A stretch of 64,000 bases of DNA from Hymenobacter sp. BT188 (GCF_014333585.1 NZ_JACSCW010000002.1:124001-188000), one strand, 5' to 3'. Shown: positions 33,025 to 42,540, counted from the first letter of the stretch. Numbers and translations are program-made. The notes: generated by a model not told the origin, from the letters alone.

Positions 33025-34251
33025 CTACGCTTTATATAACAGCACAATACCGAACGACAACGCCGTCAGAATCAGACCCACCATAAAGATGGTGTAGCTG
33101 ATGCGGAGTAGCCGATACTTCCGGCTGAGCACCTCGCCCAGATAGTAAATATCGGTTATCATGTTGGTGTACATCAGGTCTTTGTCGCGCATGAGCTCGT
33201 ACATACCGCCCTGAAACGCATCAAGGCTGAGCTTAGTGAAGTTGCCGAAGAACAGGATGTTGATGCGGCGGTTGGTGGCAATGGCCGGGCTTTTCTTCAG
33301 CCACTTAAAGGTCGTCACGTCGGGTTGGGCCGAGAGAATAGCCGACACCACCGAGCCCAGCGCCGTGGCTACCAGCAGGCCCATAGGCACCGTCAGGATA
33401 GGATTGCGGGTGAAAGCTGGCCCGATGGACGACGTTTTGGCCCCCAGATAAGTAATCAGGATAGACAGGATAACCGCGTTCAGGCTGATCATCATGTTGG
33501 CCTTGTTATCAGCCATCTGCGAAAGCGACACGTGGTTGTCATACGTCGTCCGAAACATGGTTTCCACGCCGCGCTTGCCCTCGGCGAAGTTGCCTTGTAC
33601 CTCCTCTTTCTTCTTCTTTTCTTTTTTCTCGGTCTTCTTCAGCCGATCCTTCTGATCCTTAATGTTTTTCTTGTACTGCTCGCCGTAGCGCTCCTTCGCC
33701 GCCTGCGACCGGAACTTGGACGCTATCAGGAAATCAAGCTGAATTTCGGCCCACTCGGTGTTCGAGTAGCTGCGGCCCAATATGGTTTCCCACTCCGCGC
33801 GCATGAGCTCACCGGAAGCGGAAAAGTCTTCCCGGCCCAGGCTGCACAGGTCTGCATCCACCAATATTTGCTGCATCTCCGTTTCGCGCGGCTCGTCGCG
33901 GTGGGTGGCTCTAATTAGATCCTGCACTACCGCAATCCGGTCGGTGGGGTAGCCCTGTGCCTTTAGCCAGTCCCCGGCCCGCTCCATGCTGCGGTACTCG
34001 TGGCCATCATACGTATCTATATAGCCTGTATCATGAAACCAGGCGGCCAGCTCCAGCGCTTCCTGATCGCTTTCATCCAACTCAGAGGCTGCCCCAAGCG
34101 CCCGAACCTCCTTTACCGTGAGCGTGGTATGTTTGAGGGAATGATAAACGAGTTGCTTAGGCAACTTTTCCTCGAAAAGTGTCGTGATATAGGCCTTAGC
34201 CTGCCGCAGAATTTCTGCTTTCGCTTTTTTAATAACTGGGGTTGTCTCCAT
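33025..34251 (-). CDS. HD phosphohydrolase domain fused to PycTM (DUF5706) membrane effector domain
   Basis: From ATG 34251 the protein is 408 aa. Residues ~20-145 form an HD domain (VYHSLKHT, WFHDTGYIDTYDGHEYRSM, DADLCSLG), expected to bind metals and cleave phosphate esters, often of nucleotides. A very basic Lys/Glu-rich helix (~195-222) leads to two membrane segments (MMISLNAVILSILITYLG; VPMGLLVATALGSVVSAIL) and a third near the C-terminus (FMVGLILTALSFGIVLLY). The RTTYDNHVSLSQMADNKANMM lead-in is that of the Pycsar effector family (DUF5706), proteins that impair the membrane when cyclic UMP or CMP is sensed. A canonical pyrimidine cyclase is not adjacent; the convergent DUF2652 gene is cyclase-like. 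Confidence 0.85.
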   Translation of the reverse strand: METTPVIKKAKAEILRQAKAYITTLFEEKLPKQLVYHSLKHTTLTVKEVRALGAASELDESDQEALELAAWFHDTGYIDTYDGHEYRSMERAGDWLKAQGYPTDRIAVVQDLIRATHRDEPRETEMQQILVDADLCSLGREDFSASGELMRAEWETILGRSYSNTEWAEIQLDFLIASKFRSQAAKERYGEQYKKNIKDQKDRLKKTEKKEKKKKEEVQGNFAEGKRGVETMFRTTYDNHVSLSQMADNKANMMISLNAVILSILITYLGAKTSSIGPAFTRNPILTVPMGLLVATALGSVVSAILSAQPDVTTFKWLKKSPAIATNRRINILFFGNFTKLSLDAFQGGMYELMRDKDLMYTNMITDIYYLGEVLSRKYRLLRISYTIFMVGLILTALSFGIVLLYKA

Positions 34252-34496
34252 GAGGGAAGTTGAGATGCCGGGCTGACAGGATGTACCTATAGCTCCTAAT
34301 TGGCTTAAAACGCGAATTGGTTCCTGAGGTTTTTTGCAATAGCTCAACCGCACGGCGTCTGCCTGCGTAGGGCATGCCATTGCAGCGTCTCATGATGAGC
34401 TAATTCTGTAGTCAGCCACTTGAATTTTAAGTTTACCCATTTTTAATTAAACTTTTAGTAGGTTTTTTTAACTTCGGTAAACCTCCGATTACAAGC

Positions 34497-34504
34497 TATT
34501 TTTG
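34497..34504 (+). promoter_or_regulatory. -7 promoter element for the phosphoesterase-barrel gene
   Basis: TATTTTTG, an exact TAnnTTTG match, 36 nt before the ATG at 34541; TTCG at 34473-34476 is a one-mismatch -33 box at 20-nt spacing. Confidence 0.5.
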
Positions 34505-34540
34505 CTTTCAAAATCTTTACAATAGCTGTTTTACTTCCTT

Positions 34541-37500
34541 ATGAGAAGGTTTACTCTGTCTTGTTATCTGCTGCTTATGAGTTCGTTTGGCTTGCCCACG
34601 GCCATGGCGCAGACTACTCAAGTTCCCCATCCCGAACGCCCCAACTACAATCATGGAGGGGAAAACTGGAAAACAAAAACGCCCCCCCATAGCAGTACCC
34701 TCCGCTACTCTGTATTTCTGATTGGTGACGTTGGCGCCCCGGAACTAAAAGAGCCAGGTGAGCCCTCGCTCAACTTTATGCGCCGCGAGATGCTCGCTGC
34801 CGGCTCGAAAAGCACGGCCATTTTCCTCGGCGATAACATTTATGAGTATGGTTTGCCTGAGGAAGGCGCCTACGACCGCAAAGTATCGGAGCACCGCATC
34901 ACCACCCAGCTTGATGTTCTGCGCAATTACGAAGGCGAAAAATACATGATTCCGGGCAACCACGACTGGAAGCAGGGCCAAAAAGGCAGTCTGGAGCAGG
35001 TAAACCGGCAGCAGCGCTTCGTGGAAGACTACATGATGCGAGACTCGACGGCCTTTTCCTACACCGGCGACTTTTTCATTCCCCGCGATGGCTGCCCCGG
35101 CCCTTTCGAGGTTCGATTGCAGGACGATCTGGTAATGATTGCCATCAACTCGCAGTGGTTTTTACAGACTAAGGAGCGGCCTTACGGCTCTAACAGCGGC
35201 TGCGGCGTGGCCAACGAAACGGACTTTTACACCCAGCTCGAAGACATTATTCAGCGCCATAAAGACAAGAACGTGATGGTAATTGCTCACCATCCACTGT
35301 TCTCCGATGGTATCCATGGGGGCTTTTTTACCCTTGCCGACCATATTTTCCCGCTGTCCATTGTCTACAAATACGCATTTGTGCCCTTCCCCGTCATTGG
35401 CTCGGTTTATCCATTCGCCCGCAAGTACGGCGGCATAAGCCAGGACATTCCGCACCCACTATATCAGGCCTACAAGAAGGGCCTGATGGATATCTTTCAG
35501 AAGTATCCGAACGTGGTGTATGCCAATGGCCACGAGCATAACCTGCAGTATTTTAAGGTAGATGCTACGCACTTTATTACGAGTGGCTCGGGCTGCAAAA
35601 CCCAGCACGTGCGCACCGGCCGTGATGCCGGCGCCATGTTCTCCGATAAAGAGAAAGGGTTTTCCCGGGTTAATTACTACGATAATGGCGAAGTCTGGAC
35701 GGAGTTCTGGGTGCCCAATGGCAATGGCGAAAATGGCCGGTTAGTGTTTCGGACTCCTATGTACGCCAAGCAGTCACTGCAAGCGCTGGCGCAGGCCCAA
35801 ACCGATTCGACCAACGCCTCCAACGCCCTCGGCCCTCGCCGTGACTTCCGCGACAGCACCGTAACCCTGGCCGTCAACCCGCGCTATGCCCAGCGCAGCC
35901 GGTTTTTTCGCACCTTCTTCGGCGACCACTACCGTGCCGAATGGGCCACGCCCGTTCGCTTTCCTGTACTCGACTTAGCTACTGAAAAGGGCGGCCTGAC
36001 GCCCTACCAGATTGGCGGCGGCAAGCAAACGGCTTCATTGAAAGTGCGCAACGAGGAAGGCCGCAACTACACGTTGCGGGGCATAAACAAAGATCCTTCG
36101 GCGGTATTGCCAGAGTCGTTGCGCGACGGCGCGGCGAAGGACATTTTGCAGGACCAGATTTCGGCCCAGCATCCCTACGCCTCTTTCGTGCTGCCGCCCC
36201 TGGCCTCGGCGGCTGGTATTCTGCATACCAATCCGGAGATGCGCTATATCCCGCAGGACCCACTGCTTGGTCAGTACTACGAGCGCTTCTCGAACACGCC
36301 CGCGGCCCTGGAAGAAGACCCCAAGGACGACCAAAGCGACGTAGCCTCGTTGGGCAATGCGACCAACTTGGTGGGCAGCGACCGGGTGCTGGAGCGCCTG
36401 ATTGAAGACAACGATAACAAGGTAAAAGAGAAAGCCTTCGCCCGCTCGCGCCTCTTCGATATGTGGATTGGCGACTGGGACCGGCACGAAGATCAGTGGC
36501 GCTGGGCCGAAAAGAAGGATGAAGAGGGCGACCGAACTTTCACTGCCGTGCCCGAGGACCGCGACGTGGCCTTCTTTAAAGGCGACGGCATTTTGCCTTA
36601 TCTGATCAGTCGGGGATGGGGCATTCGTAACTTCCAGAACTTTGGCTACGACTACGCTGACTATAAGGGCCTTAACCTGACTGCTTTGGCAAATGACCGG
36701 GTGTTTTTGGCCTCAGTAACCAAGGAAGATTGGGTCAAGCATGCCGAAGAAATGAAAGCGGGACTCACTGATGAGGTGATTGAAAATGCTTTCCGTGAGA
36801 GGTGGCCGGAGCAAATCTATAAGCTGCACGGCCCTGAAATCATTGCCAAGCTAAAGAGCCGGCGGGAGCTGTTGCCGGAGCTGGCAGCCAACTACTACGA
36901 GGTAGTGTCCAGGATTACGGAGGTAAAAGGCAGCAGCAAGCGCGAAAAATTTGTGGTGGACCGTCTGCCCGACGACAAAACCCGCGTGACGGTGCAGAAG
37001 ATAAATAAAGACGGTGAGTTCACTAAAGTCCTCTACGACCGCACTTTTGATAACAACGTCACGCAGGAAGTGCGCCTCTATGGCTTCGCTGGCAACGACA
37101 TCTATCAGATTAACGGCGACGTGAGGGATGGCCTCAAGCTGCGCATTATCGCCGGTACCGACCGCGACTCGATTGTAGACAAATCGAACGTGCGCGGCAT
37201 TGAGCACCAAACGCACATTTACGATGCCGACTCCGGTAACGTCATCATTAAGGGCCCCGACACCCGTCTGCGCCTGGAGCCCGGTATCGATGTGAGTCGC
37301 TACGATAACCCGAACCGTGCCGACCGCAAAGATTACCGTCTCGATTATCTGGGGCCGGCGCTGTACTTCGGGTATAACGTGGACGACCGGCTGTTCTTTG
37401 GTGGTGGTATCACTTACCGCAACTATGCTTTCCGCAAGGAGCCTTTCGCTTCGGATCAGTCGTTGGTGGCCAACTATTCGCCTTCCCAGAAAGCGTATAA

Positions 37501-38452
37501 TGTGCGTTATAAGGGCCAGTTTACGGATATGTTTGGTAAGTACGACCTGAATGTTACCAGCCAGCTCTATGGTCCGCAGTTGCTTTATAACTACTTCGGT
37601 GAGGGCAACGACACGGACAATATTCTGGAAGATCAGGAAGGCCGCGTCCGCAACCGCGACATCAACGAAACCTACCGCATTCGTTTCTCGCGCTTCTACT
37701 TCTCGCCAGTGCTGGAAAAGGACGTGTTTAGCTTCCTCAAAATCGGATTTGGCCCCCAGTACGACCAGTTTCACGTAGAGCGCGACCCTATTGGCAGCGA
37801 GATTGCGGCGGGCCTCGACGAGAATAACAACGGCGTAAGCGGGGCTGCTGTGGGCATCCGCTCCTCCGATTTTGGTGTGAATCGCTACGCTGGGGGGCGT
37901 TTTTACCTGAACATCGACGCTGCCAGCTCACCGAAGAACCCACGCATTGGTCTGCGCTGGTACAACTCGGCCGAGTATAACTTCCAGATGAACGGGGAGA
38001 ATCTCAACTTCGGGCGCTTGGCCTCGGAGTTTCGGTTTTACATCACCCCCAACTTTCCTTTTCAACTCACCTGGGCGGGCCGCATTGGCGGGGCGCGCAA
38101 CCTCGGCGACTATCGGTTTTACCAAGCCAATACGCTGGGGGGCACCACCAACCTGCGCGGCTACCGCCGTACGCGCTACGCGGGCCGCAGCTCGGTATTT
38201 GCCAACGCCGAAGTGCGCCTCCAGCTCTTTACCTTCAATGCCTACCTCTTCCCGGCTAAGGTTGGCGTAATGGGCCTCGCCGACGCCGCCCGGGTGTTTA
38301 GCTCTTACGATGTGCGCACCGGCCTTAAAGCCTTCCACACCGGCGTAGGCGGTGGCGTGTGGGCCGATATTCTCAAGCAAGCCGTTATCAACGTTACCTA
38401 CTCAGTAGGGGAGGAGAACTTGGTTTTTGTGGGTTTCGACTTCCTGTTCTAA
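34541..38452 (+). CDS. Outer-membrane protein combining metallophosphoesterase, kinase-like segment and beta-barrel
   Basis: The 1303-aa product has a signal peptide (cleavage after AMAQ, ~residue 24), then a calcineurin-type phosphoesterase (~45-340) with VFLIGDVG, FLGDNIYEYG, IPGNHDW, IAHHPLF and NGHEHNLQ supplying the metal ligands. Residues ~620-690 contain MWIGDWDRHEDQWRW and VPEDRDVAFF, like the catalytic Asp loops of HipA/CotH/PI-kinase-type folds. The last ~330 residues form a BamA/TamA-like (D15) barrel with NLRGYRRTRYAGRS and a terminal aromatic FDFLF. It is likely in the outer membrane with the enzyme part in the periplasm or outside. Substrate unknown. Confidence 0.82.
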   Translation: MRRFTLSCYLLLMSSFGLPTAMAQTTQVPHPERPNYNHGGENWKTKTPPHSSTLRYSVFLIGDVGAPELKEPGEPSLNFMRREMLAAGSKSTAIFLGDNIYEYGLPEEGAYDRKVSEHRITTQLDVLRNYEGEKYMIPGNHDWKQGQKGSLEQVNRQQRFVEDYMMRDSTAFSYTGDFFIPRDGCPGPFEVRLQDDLVMIAINSQWFLQTKERPYGSNSGCGVANETDFYTQLEDIIQRHKDKNVMVIAHHPLFSDGIHGGFFTLADHIFPLSIVYKYAFVPFPVIGSVYPFARKYGGISQDIPHPLYQAYKKGLMDIFQKYPNVVYANGHEHNLQYFKVDATHFITSGSGCKTQHVRTGRDAGAMFSDKEKGFSRVNYYDNGEVWTEFWVPNGNGENGRLVFRTPMYAKQSLQALAQAQTDSTNASNALGPRRDFRDSTVTLAVNPRYAQRSRFFRTFFGDHYRAEWATPVRFPVLDLATEKGGLTPYQIGGGKQTASLKVRNEEGRNYTLRGINKDPSAVLPESLRDGAAKDILQDQISAQHPYASFVLPPLASAAGILHTNPEMRYIPQDPLLGQYYERFSNTPAALEEDPKDDQSDVASLGNATNLVGSDRVLERLIEDNDNKVKEKAFARSRLFDMWIGDWDRHEDQWRWAEKKDEEGDRTFTAVPEDRDVAFFKGDGILPYLISRGWGIRNFQNFGYDYADYKGLNLTALANDRVFLASVTKEDWVKHAEEMKAGLTDEVIENAFRERWPEQIYKLHGPEIIAKLKSRRELLPELAANYYEVVSRITEVKGSSKREKFVVDRLPDDKTRVTVQKINKDGEFTKVLYDRTFDNNVTQEVRLYGFAGNDIYQINGDVRDGLKLRIIAGTDRDSIVDKSNVRGIEHQTHIYDADSGNVIIKGPDTRLRLEPGIDVSRYDNPNRADRKDYRLDYLGPALYFGYNVDDRLFFGGGITYRNYAFRKEPFASDQSLVANYSPSQKAYNVRYKGQFTDMFGKYDLNVTSQLYGPQLLYNYFGEGNDTDNILEDQEGRVRNRDINETYRIRFSRFYFSPVLEKDVFSFLKIGFGPQYDQFHVERDPIGSEIAAGLDENNNGVSGAAVGIRSSDFGVNRYAGGRFYLNIDAASSPKNPRIGLRWYNSAEYNFQMNGENLNFGRLASEFRFYITPNFPFQLTWAGRIGGARNLGDYRFYQANTLGGTTNLRGYRRTRYAGRSSVFANAEVRLQLFTFNAYLFPAKVGVMGLADAARVFSSYDVRTGLKAFHTGVGGGVWADILKQAVINVTYSVGEENLVFVGFDFLF

Positions 38453-38472
38453 ATTAATAGCAGCCTGAGAAG

Positions 38473-38518
38473 TGGTCAAGTGGCAGAGGTTTCAATAACC
38501 CTTCACTTGACCATTTTC
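38473..38518 (+). terminator. Hairpin terminator after the phosphoesterase-barrel gene
   Basis: TGGTCAAGTG pairs with CACTTGACCA across a 21-nt loop and is followed by TTTTCTT, ~20 nt past the stop. Confidence 0.6.
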
Positions 38519-38618
38519 TTGCTTAATGGCTTACCCTGTTGGCCATTTTTTGTAAAAAGACGTTTAGCCCAGAAACAAGCAATCATAGGTTTTTGGAGAA
38601 AGATTTTCTCGCTTCAAT

Positions 38619-39722
38619 ATGACATCAATTTCCACCTTTTTGCGCCGTGGGGGGCAAATTTTGGGTCTATTAGCCTTTTTCTTGCCTGCTTTTGACACGC
38701 AGGCGCAAGTAAGGCCTCCCCGCACGCGCGTGTACCCGCGCCCCGCGCCGCCCACCGACTCGCTCACGGATGCGCTGGTAGGGAAGGAAAAGGAATTTGC
38801 TAACCCTTCCGTGTTGGGTCAGGGCCCCAGCAAAGGCCTGATTTTTCACTATGAGCGCACCGCCGCTTTCGATATCACTTCTGATTCAAAGAGCAATGAC
38901 TTTACGGATCGGAGGGGCACGGTGAGCAACAATGACCGCTTTATCGTGAAAGGCTACGTTCCCGTCTGGAATCGGCCGCACCTCAAAATGGTGGTGGGCG
39001 TAAATTATGAGCGGGAAGAATTTGAGTTTAAAGACCGCCCCACCGGCTATACGCTCTATGACGAACTGGAGGAAAAGGGTCTCAAAACGCTGGGCACCCA
39101 GCTAGTGGTGCTGCGGCCCATTGATGAGCGAAACTTCGTGCTGGGTCGGGTAAAAGGCGAGCTAAACGGCGATTATACCTCCTCGGCGCTGCGGCTCAAA
39201 GATTACCTGCGCATGTCATACGAGCTGGTGTACGGCTGGAAAAAGTCGCCTACATTTTCGTGGGGCATTGGCGCGCAGCTGGGCTACACATTTGGTCGGC
39301 GCAGTATCTATCCGGCTATCTTGTACAACCGCACTTGGAGCGACCATTGGGGCGTAGAGGCCCTGTTCCCGGCGCGCGTGCTGGTGCGGCACAATGCTTC
39401 GGCTAAGTCGCTGCTATTTGCCGGCTACGAGGTGAACGGACTAAGCTATATTCTTAAGTTCCGCGAAACCCTGCCCATCGACCCGACCCTGACCACCGTG
39501 GAGCTGCGCGAGACGGAGCTGAAGTTCCGTGGCCGCTGGGAGCACGAAATCTATGACTTTCTGTGGTTTGGGGCCGAAGGCGGCTACCGCTACAACAATT
39601 CTTTCGACGTATTCGACCGCCGCAACGGCCGCACGAAGGTCATCGACAATAAACTGGCTGGCACTCCTTATTTCAGCCTAGAGCTATTCATTGTGCCCCC
39701 ACGCCGCTTTTTGAAGCAGTAG
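38619..39722 (+). CDS. Outer-membrane beta-barrel protein (DUF6268-like)
   Basis: The 367-aa product begins with a signal peptide (hydrophobic QILGLLAFFLPAF, cleavage near TQAQ) and a Pro/Arg-rich linker, then alternating amphipathic strands such as LKMVVGVNYEREEFEF, SWGIGAQLGYTFGRR, LLFAGYEVNGLSYIL and WFGAEGGYRYNNSF, ending with aromatic-rich strands. This is the pattern of a medium-sized outer-membrane barrel. The DUF6268 assignment is a resemblance only. Two GGGGGGC-type motifs lie close by, one within the signal-peptide codons (38649). Function unknown. Confidence 0.7.
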   Translation: MTSISTFLRRGGQILGLLAFFLPAFDTQAQVRPPRTRVYPRPAPPTDSLTDALVGKEKEFANPSVLGQGPSKGLIFHYERTAAFDITSDSKSNDFTDRRGTVSNNDRFIVKGYVPVWNRPHLKMVVGVNYEREEFEFKDRPTGYTLYDELEEKGLKTLGTQLVVLRPIDERNFVLGRVKGELNGDYTSSALRLKDYLRMSYELVYGWKKSPTFSWGIGAQLGYTFGRRSIYPAILYNRTWSDHWGVEALFPARVLVRHNASAKSLLFAGYEVNGLSYILKFRETLPIDPTLTTVELRETELKFRGRWEHEIYDFLWFGAEGGYRYNNSFDVFDRRNGRTKVIDNKLAGTPYFSLELFIVPPRRFLKQ

Positions 39723-39734
39723 CGCATCTACAAT

Positions 39735-39774
39735 AAAAAAGCCCCCCAGCTATGTAGCTGGAGGGCTTTTTTTG
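39735..39774. terminator. G6C-motif terminator between convergent genes
   Basis: AAAAAAGCCCCCCAGCTA / TAGCTGGAGGGCTTTTTT, 18-bp stem with one mismatch and a 2-nt central gap, 12 nt after the barrel gene stop and 10 nt before the ppk1 stop. Confidence 0.9.
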
Positions 39775-39784
39775 TTCCTAACAG

Positions 39785-41929
39785 TTAAGCGGCTGGCTTC
39801 TTCCGGGGGGCTTTTTTGCCTGCCGGTTTAGCGTCGGCTTTCTCAGTCGGGCGGGCTTTGCTTAGCTTTTTCAGGTATTCGTAGGTGGCTAGCTGGGCAC
39901 GTACTTGGGGGGCTTTTTTGTCGTCCTGGCCGATAAAGTTGTTGTGAAAATCTCTGGACTTCACATTGTCCTGGCGTTGCAGATCAAGCAGGTGGCGCAC
40001 CTCGGCGCGGATCTTAGGGTCGAGAATGGGGAAGCCGACCTCCACCCGGCGGTCCAGGTTGCGGGCCATCCAGTCGGACGACGCTACAAACACTTTTTCG
40101 TCGCCATCGTTGCCAAATACATATACGCGAGCATGCTCCAGGTAGCGGTCCACGATGCCGCGCTGCTCGATATTCTCGCTCTGACCCGGCACCTGCGGAA
40201 TAAGGCATGAAATGCCGCGCACCAGTAGCTCCACGCGTACGCCGGCCGCGCTGGCCTCGTAGAGCTTATGAATCATGCGGTCGTCCTGCAACGCATTTAC
40301 TTTCAGGATAATATAAGCGTCTTTGCCGGCTTTGGCCAATTCTATCTCCCGGTCTACCAGCTCATTCAGCCGGTCGCGCAGCTCAAAGGGAGCCACCAGC
40401 AGATACTCGAAGCCGTCTTTGGCCTGCCGATCCAGGAAGTAGTCGAACACGCGGCTCACCTCACTGGTCAGCCGCTCATCGGCCGTGAACAGGCCGTGGT
40501 CGGCGTAAATCTGGCTGGTTACCTCGTTGAAATTGCCCGTGCTCAGGTAGGCGTATTGCTTGGCTTTCTCATCCTCCGTGCGCGTCACCAGGGCCAGCTT
40601 GCTATGCACTTTCAGGTCAGGAATGCCGAAAATAACGTTAGCTCCGGCCTGTTGTAGTTTCTCGGCCCAATACATATTCGACTCTTCATCGAAGCGGGCC
40701 TTTAGCTCCACTACTACAGTTACCTGCTTTCCCTGCTTGGCGGCTTTTACCAACGCTTTGGCCACCTCGCTTTTTGCCGACACCCGATATAAAGTCACGC
40801 CAATACTGGTAACGGCCGGATCGAGGGCCGCCTCAGTCAGGAAGCGCGTGACGTACTCGAAAGACTGGTAGGGGAGGTGAAGCAGATGGTCGCGCTCGGC
40901 AATGGCGGTCAGCATACTGCCCGTGCCGCGCGGGAGCGTAGGATGAGGCAGCGGCGGCTGGGCAGGGTAAGTAAGATCGGGGCGGCCAACGTCGGGGAAG
41001 CCAAAGAAGTCGCGGAAGTTATGGTAGCGGCTGCCCGCCACCAGTTCGCCTTTGCCGATACCGGTTTTGTGCATGATGGCCCGCAGCACTTCCTGCGGCA
41101 TGGCCGGGTCATAGAGCAGGCGGGCCGGGTAGCCCGTTTCGCGTTTCTGCAGGCTGCTCTTAATCTTGGCCATCAGGTTGCCGGATACTTCCTCCTGAAT
41201 ATCCAGTTCCGCATCTCGCGAAATCTTGATAGCGTGTACCTGTACGCGCTTGTACTGCGGAAACAGCTCCGTCGCGCAGCACCGAATCACGTCGTCTAGA
41301 AACAGGACATAGCGGTCTTCACCCTCGGCTGGTAGCTGCACAAAACGCCCCCCATGCCGTTTGGTGGGAAGTTCCATAACCAGGATTCGCTCGTCGGGCT
41401 GATGCTTTTTCTCCTTCACCGGCTCGGTGAGCAGGAAAGTGAGATACACGCTTTGGTCCTTGAGAAACAGATGATGCAGGTTGTCGTCGAGGCTGACGGG
41501 CGAGAGCAAATCGCGCACGTTTTCGCGGAAATACTCACCCACCCACTCCAGCTGCGTCTCGCTCAGATCGTGGTCGGAGAGCAGATGAATGTGCTGGCGA
41601 TGCAGCTCCGGCAGAATACTGCCCCGAAAAGTATCGCCAAAAGCTTCCTGCTGCTTGTTCACCTCGGCCAGCAGATTTTTGAGTTGCTCCGCTGGATCTT
41701 CGCCCAGCTTGGCGCGGGTTTTTTTCTTAAGTTTCACCAAGCGGCGCAGCGTGGCCACGCGCACCTTGAAGTATTCGTCCAGATTCGACGAAAAGATGGC
41801 CATAAACTTCAACCGCTCCAGCAAGGGCACTTCCGGACTCTGCGCTTCCTGCAGCACACGGGCATTGAACGCCAGCCAGCTCAACTCCCGGTTCAGCAAA
41901 GTGGGGTGGGTCTTGGGGGGCATTTCCAT
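39785..41929 (-). CDS. ppk1: Polyphosphate kinase 1
   Basis: From ATG 41929 the protein is 714 aa (MEMPPKTHPT then LLNRELSWLAFNARVLQEA, the family's N-terminal motif). LIRATLYRVS-like catalytic-core sequences are seen as ITSIGVTLYRVSAKSEVAKAL, and the autophosphorylated-His segment as DLKVHSKLALVTR, with VELLVRGISCLIP later. It makes and degrades polyphosphate from ATP at the membrane. The C-terminus is a basic Lys/Ala/Pro tail encoded partly by two GGGGGGCTTTTTT motifs, which yield the KK-AP-R-KK stretches and look like lineage-specific padding. It is next to a SixA-type phosphatase on the same strand. Confidence 0.95.
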   Translation of the reverse strand: MEMPPKTHPTLLNRELSWLAFNARVLQEAQSPEVPLLERLKFMAIFSSNLDEYFKVRVATLRRLVKLKKKTRAKLGEDPAEQLKNLLAEVNKQQEAFGDTFRGSILPELHRQHIHLLSDHDLSETQLEWVGEYFRENVRDLLSPVSLDDNLHHLFLKDQSVYLTFLLTEPVKEKKHQPDERILVMELPTKRHGGRFVQLPAEGEDRYVLFLDDVIRCCATELFPQYKRVQVHAIKISRDAELDIQEEVSGNLMAKIKSSLQKRETGYPARLLYDPAMPQEVLRAIMHKTGIGKGELVAGSRYHNFRDFFGFPDVGRPDLTYPAQPPLPHPTLPRGTGSMLTAIAERDHLLHLPYQSFEYVTRFLTEAALDPAVTSIGVTLYRVSAKSEVAKALVKAAKQGKQVTVVVELKARFDEESNMYWAEKLQQAGANVIFGIPDLKVHSKLALVTRTEDEKAKQYAYLSTGNFNEVTSQIYADHGLFTADERLTSEVSRVFDYFLDRQAKDGFEYLLVAPFELRDRLNELVDREIELAKAGKDAYIILKVNALQDDRMIHKLYEASAAGVRVELLVRGISCLIPQVPGQSENIEQRGIVDRYLEHARVYVFGNDGDEKVFVASSDWMARNLDRRVEVGFPILDPKIRAEVRHLLDLQRQDNVKSRDFHNNFIGQDDKKAPQVRAQLATYEYLKKLSKARPTEKADAKPAGKKAPRKKPAA

Positions 41930-42045
41930 GTATTTTAAGGGTATTAAGTTAATGATCATGGCAAAACGATACGCCCGTCGACTGCCTTATACGGCAAGCC
42001 GCCTGAACATGAGGCTTTGGGGTAGTATTTACTGACGAGGTAAGG

Positions 42046-42540
42046 CTATTCTTTATGCCGTGGATGATCGTAGAAGTAGTACTCAGCATTTGTGCGATCA
42101 ACGTGGGCCCAATGGTCGGTAGCGAAGCGCAGGCACACAATAGCGGCCGTCGTCATTTCAGGTATTTGGCTGGGGGAGAGCAAGTTGGCAAAATCAGTAA
42201 TAGTATTGTTGTGGCCTACCAGCAATACCGAAGTAGCCTCATTGGGCAGCTCGTGTACTACCCGCATCAGGTCGTTTACATCGGCTTGATATATTTTCTC
42301 CACCACCTGAATCTGGTCGTGCGGATATTTCAGTACGCTGGCCACCAGCGCCGCCGTACTGAGCGCACGCACCGCCGGCGAGCTCACCAGCAAGTCGAGC
42401 TGAATGTCGCGTTTCGCCAGCGCCTCGCCCATGGCCGGAGCATCTGTACGACCTCGGCCATTCAGGGGCCGCTCCCGGTCGCTCAGGTCGTCAAAGTTCC
42501 AGCTCGACTTTGCATGGCGCATCAGATACAAGGTTTTCAT
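42046..42540 (-). CDS. SixA-like histidine phosphatase
   Basis: The 164-aa protein starts MKTLYLMRHAKSSWNFDD: RHA carries the catalytic His of the phosphoglycerate-mutase-like phosphatases, with RPLNGRGRTDAPAMG next, the Arg of SSPAVRALSTA, and the second His in LLVGHNNTITDF. SixA enzymes dephosphorylate phosphohistidine on signalling or PTS proteins. It is ~115 nt upstream of ppk1 on the same strand; a functional link to phosphate metabolism is possible but only suggested by position. Confidence 0.85.
   Translation of the reverse strand: MKTLYLMRHAKSSWNFDDLSDRERPLNGRGRTDAPAMGEALAKRDIQLDLLVSSPAVRALSTAALVASVLKYPHDQIQVVEKIYQADVNDLMRVVHELPNEATSVLLVGHNNTITDFANLLSPSQIPEMTTAAIVCLRFATDHWAHVDRTNAEYYFYDHPRHKE

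Noticed and set aside
36851..37774. A 307-codon minus-strand frame
   Set aside because: It is antisense to the phosphoesterase-barrel gene, whose plus frame has clear domains and signal peptide; the frame is a GC-codon shadow.
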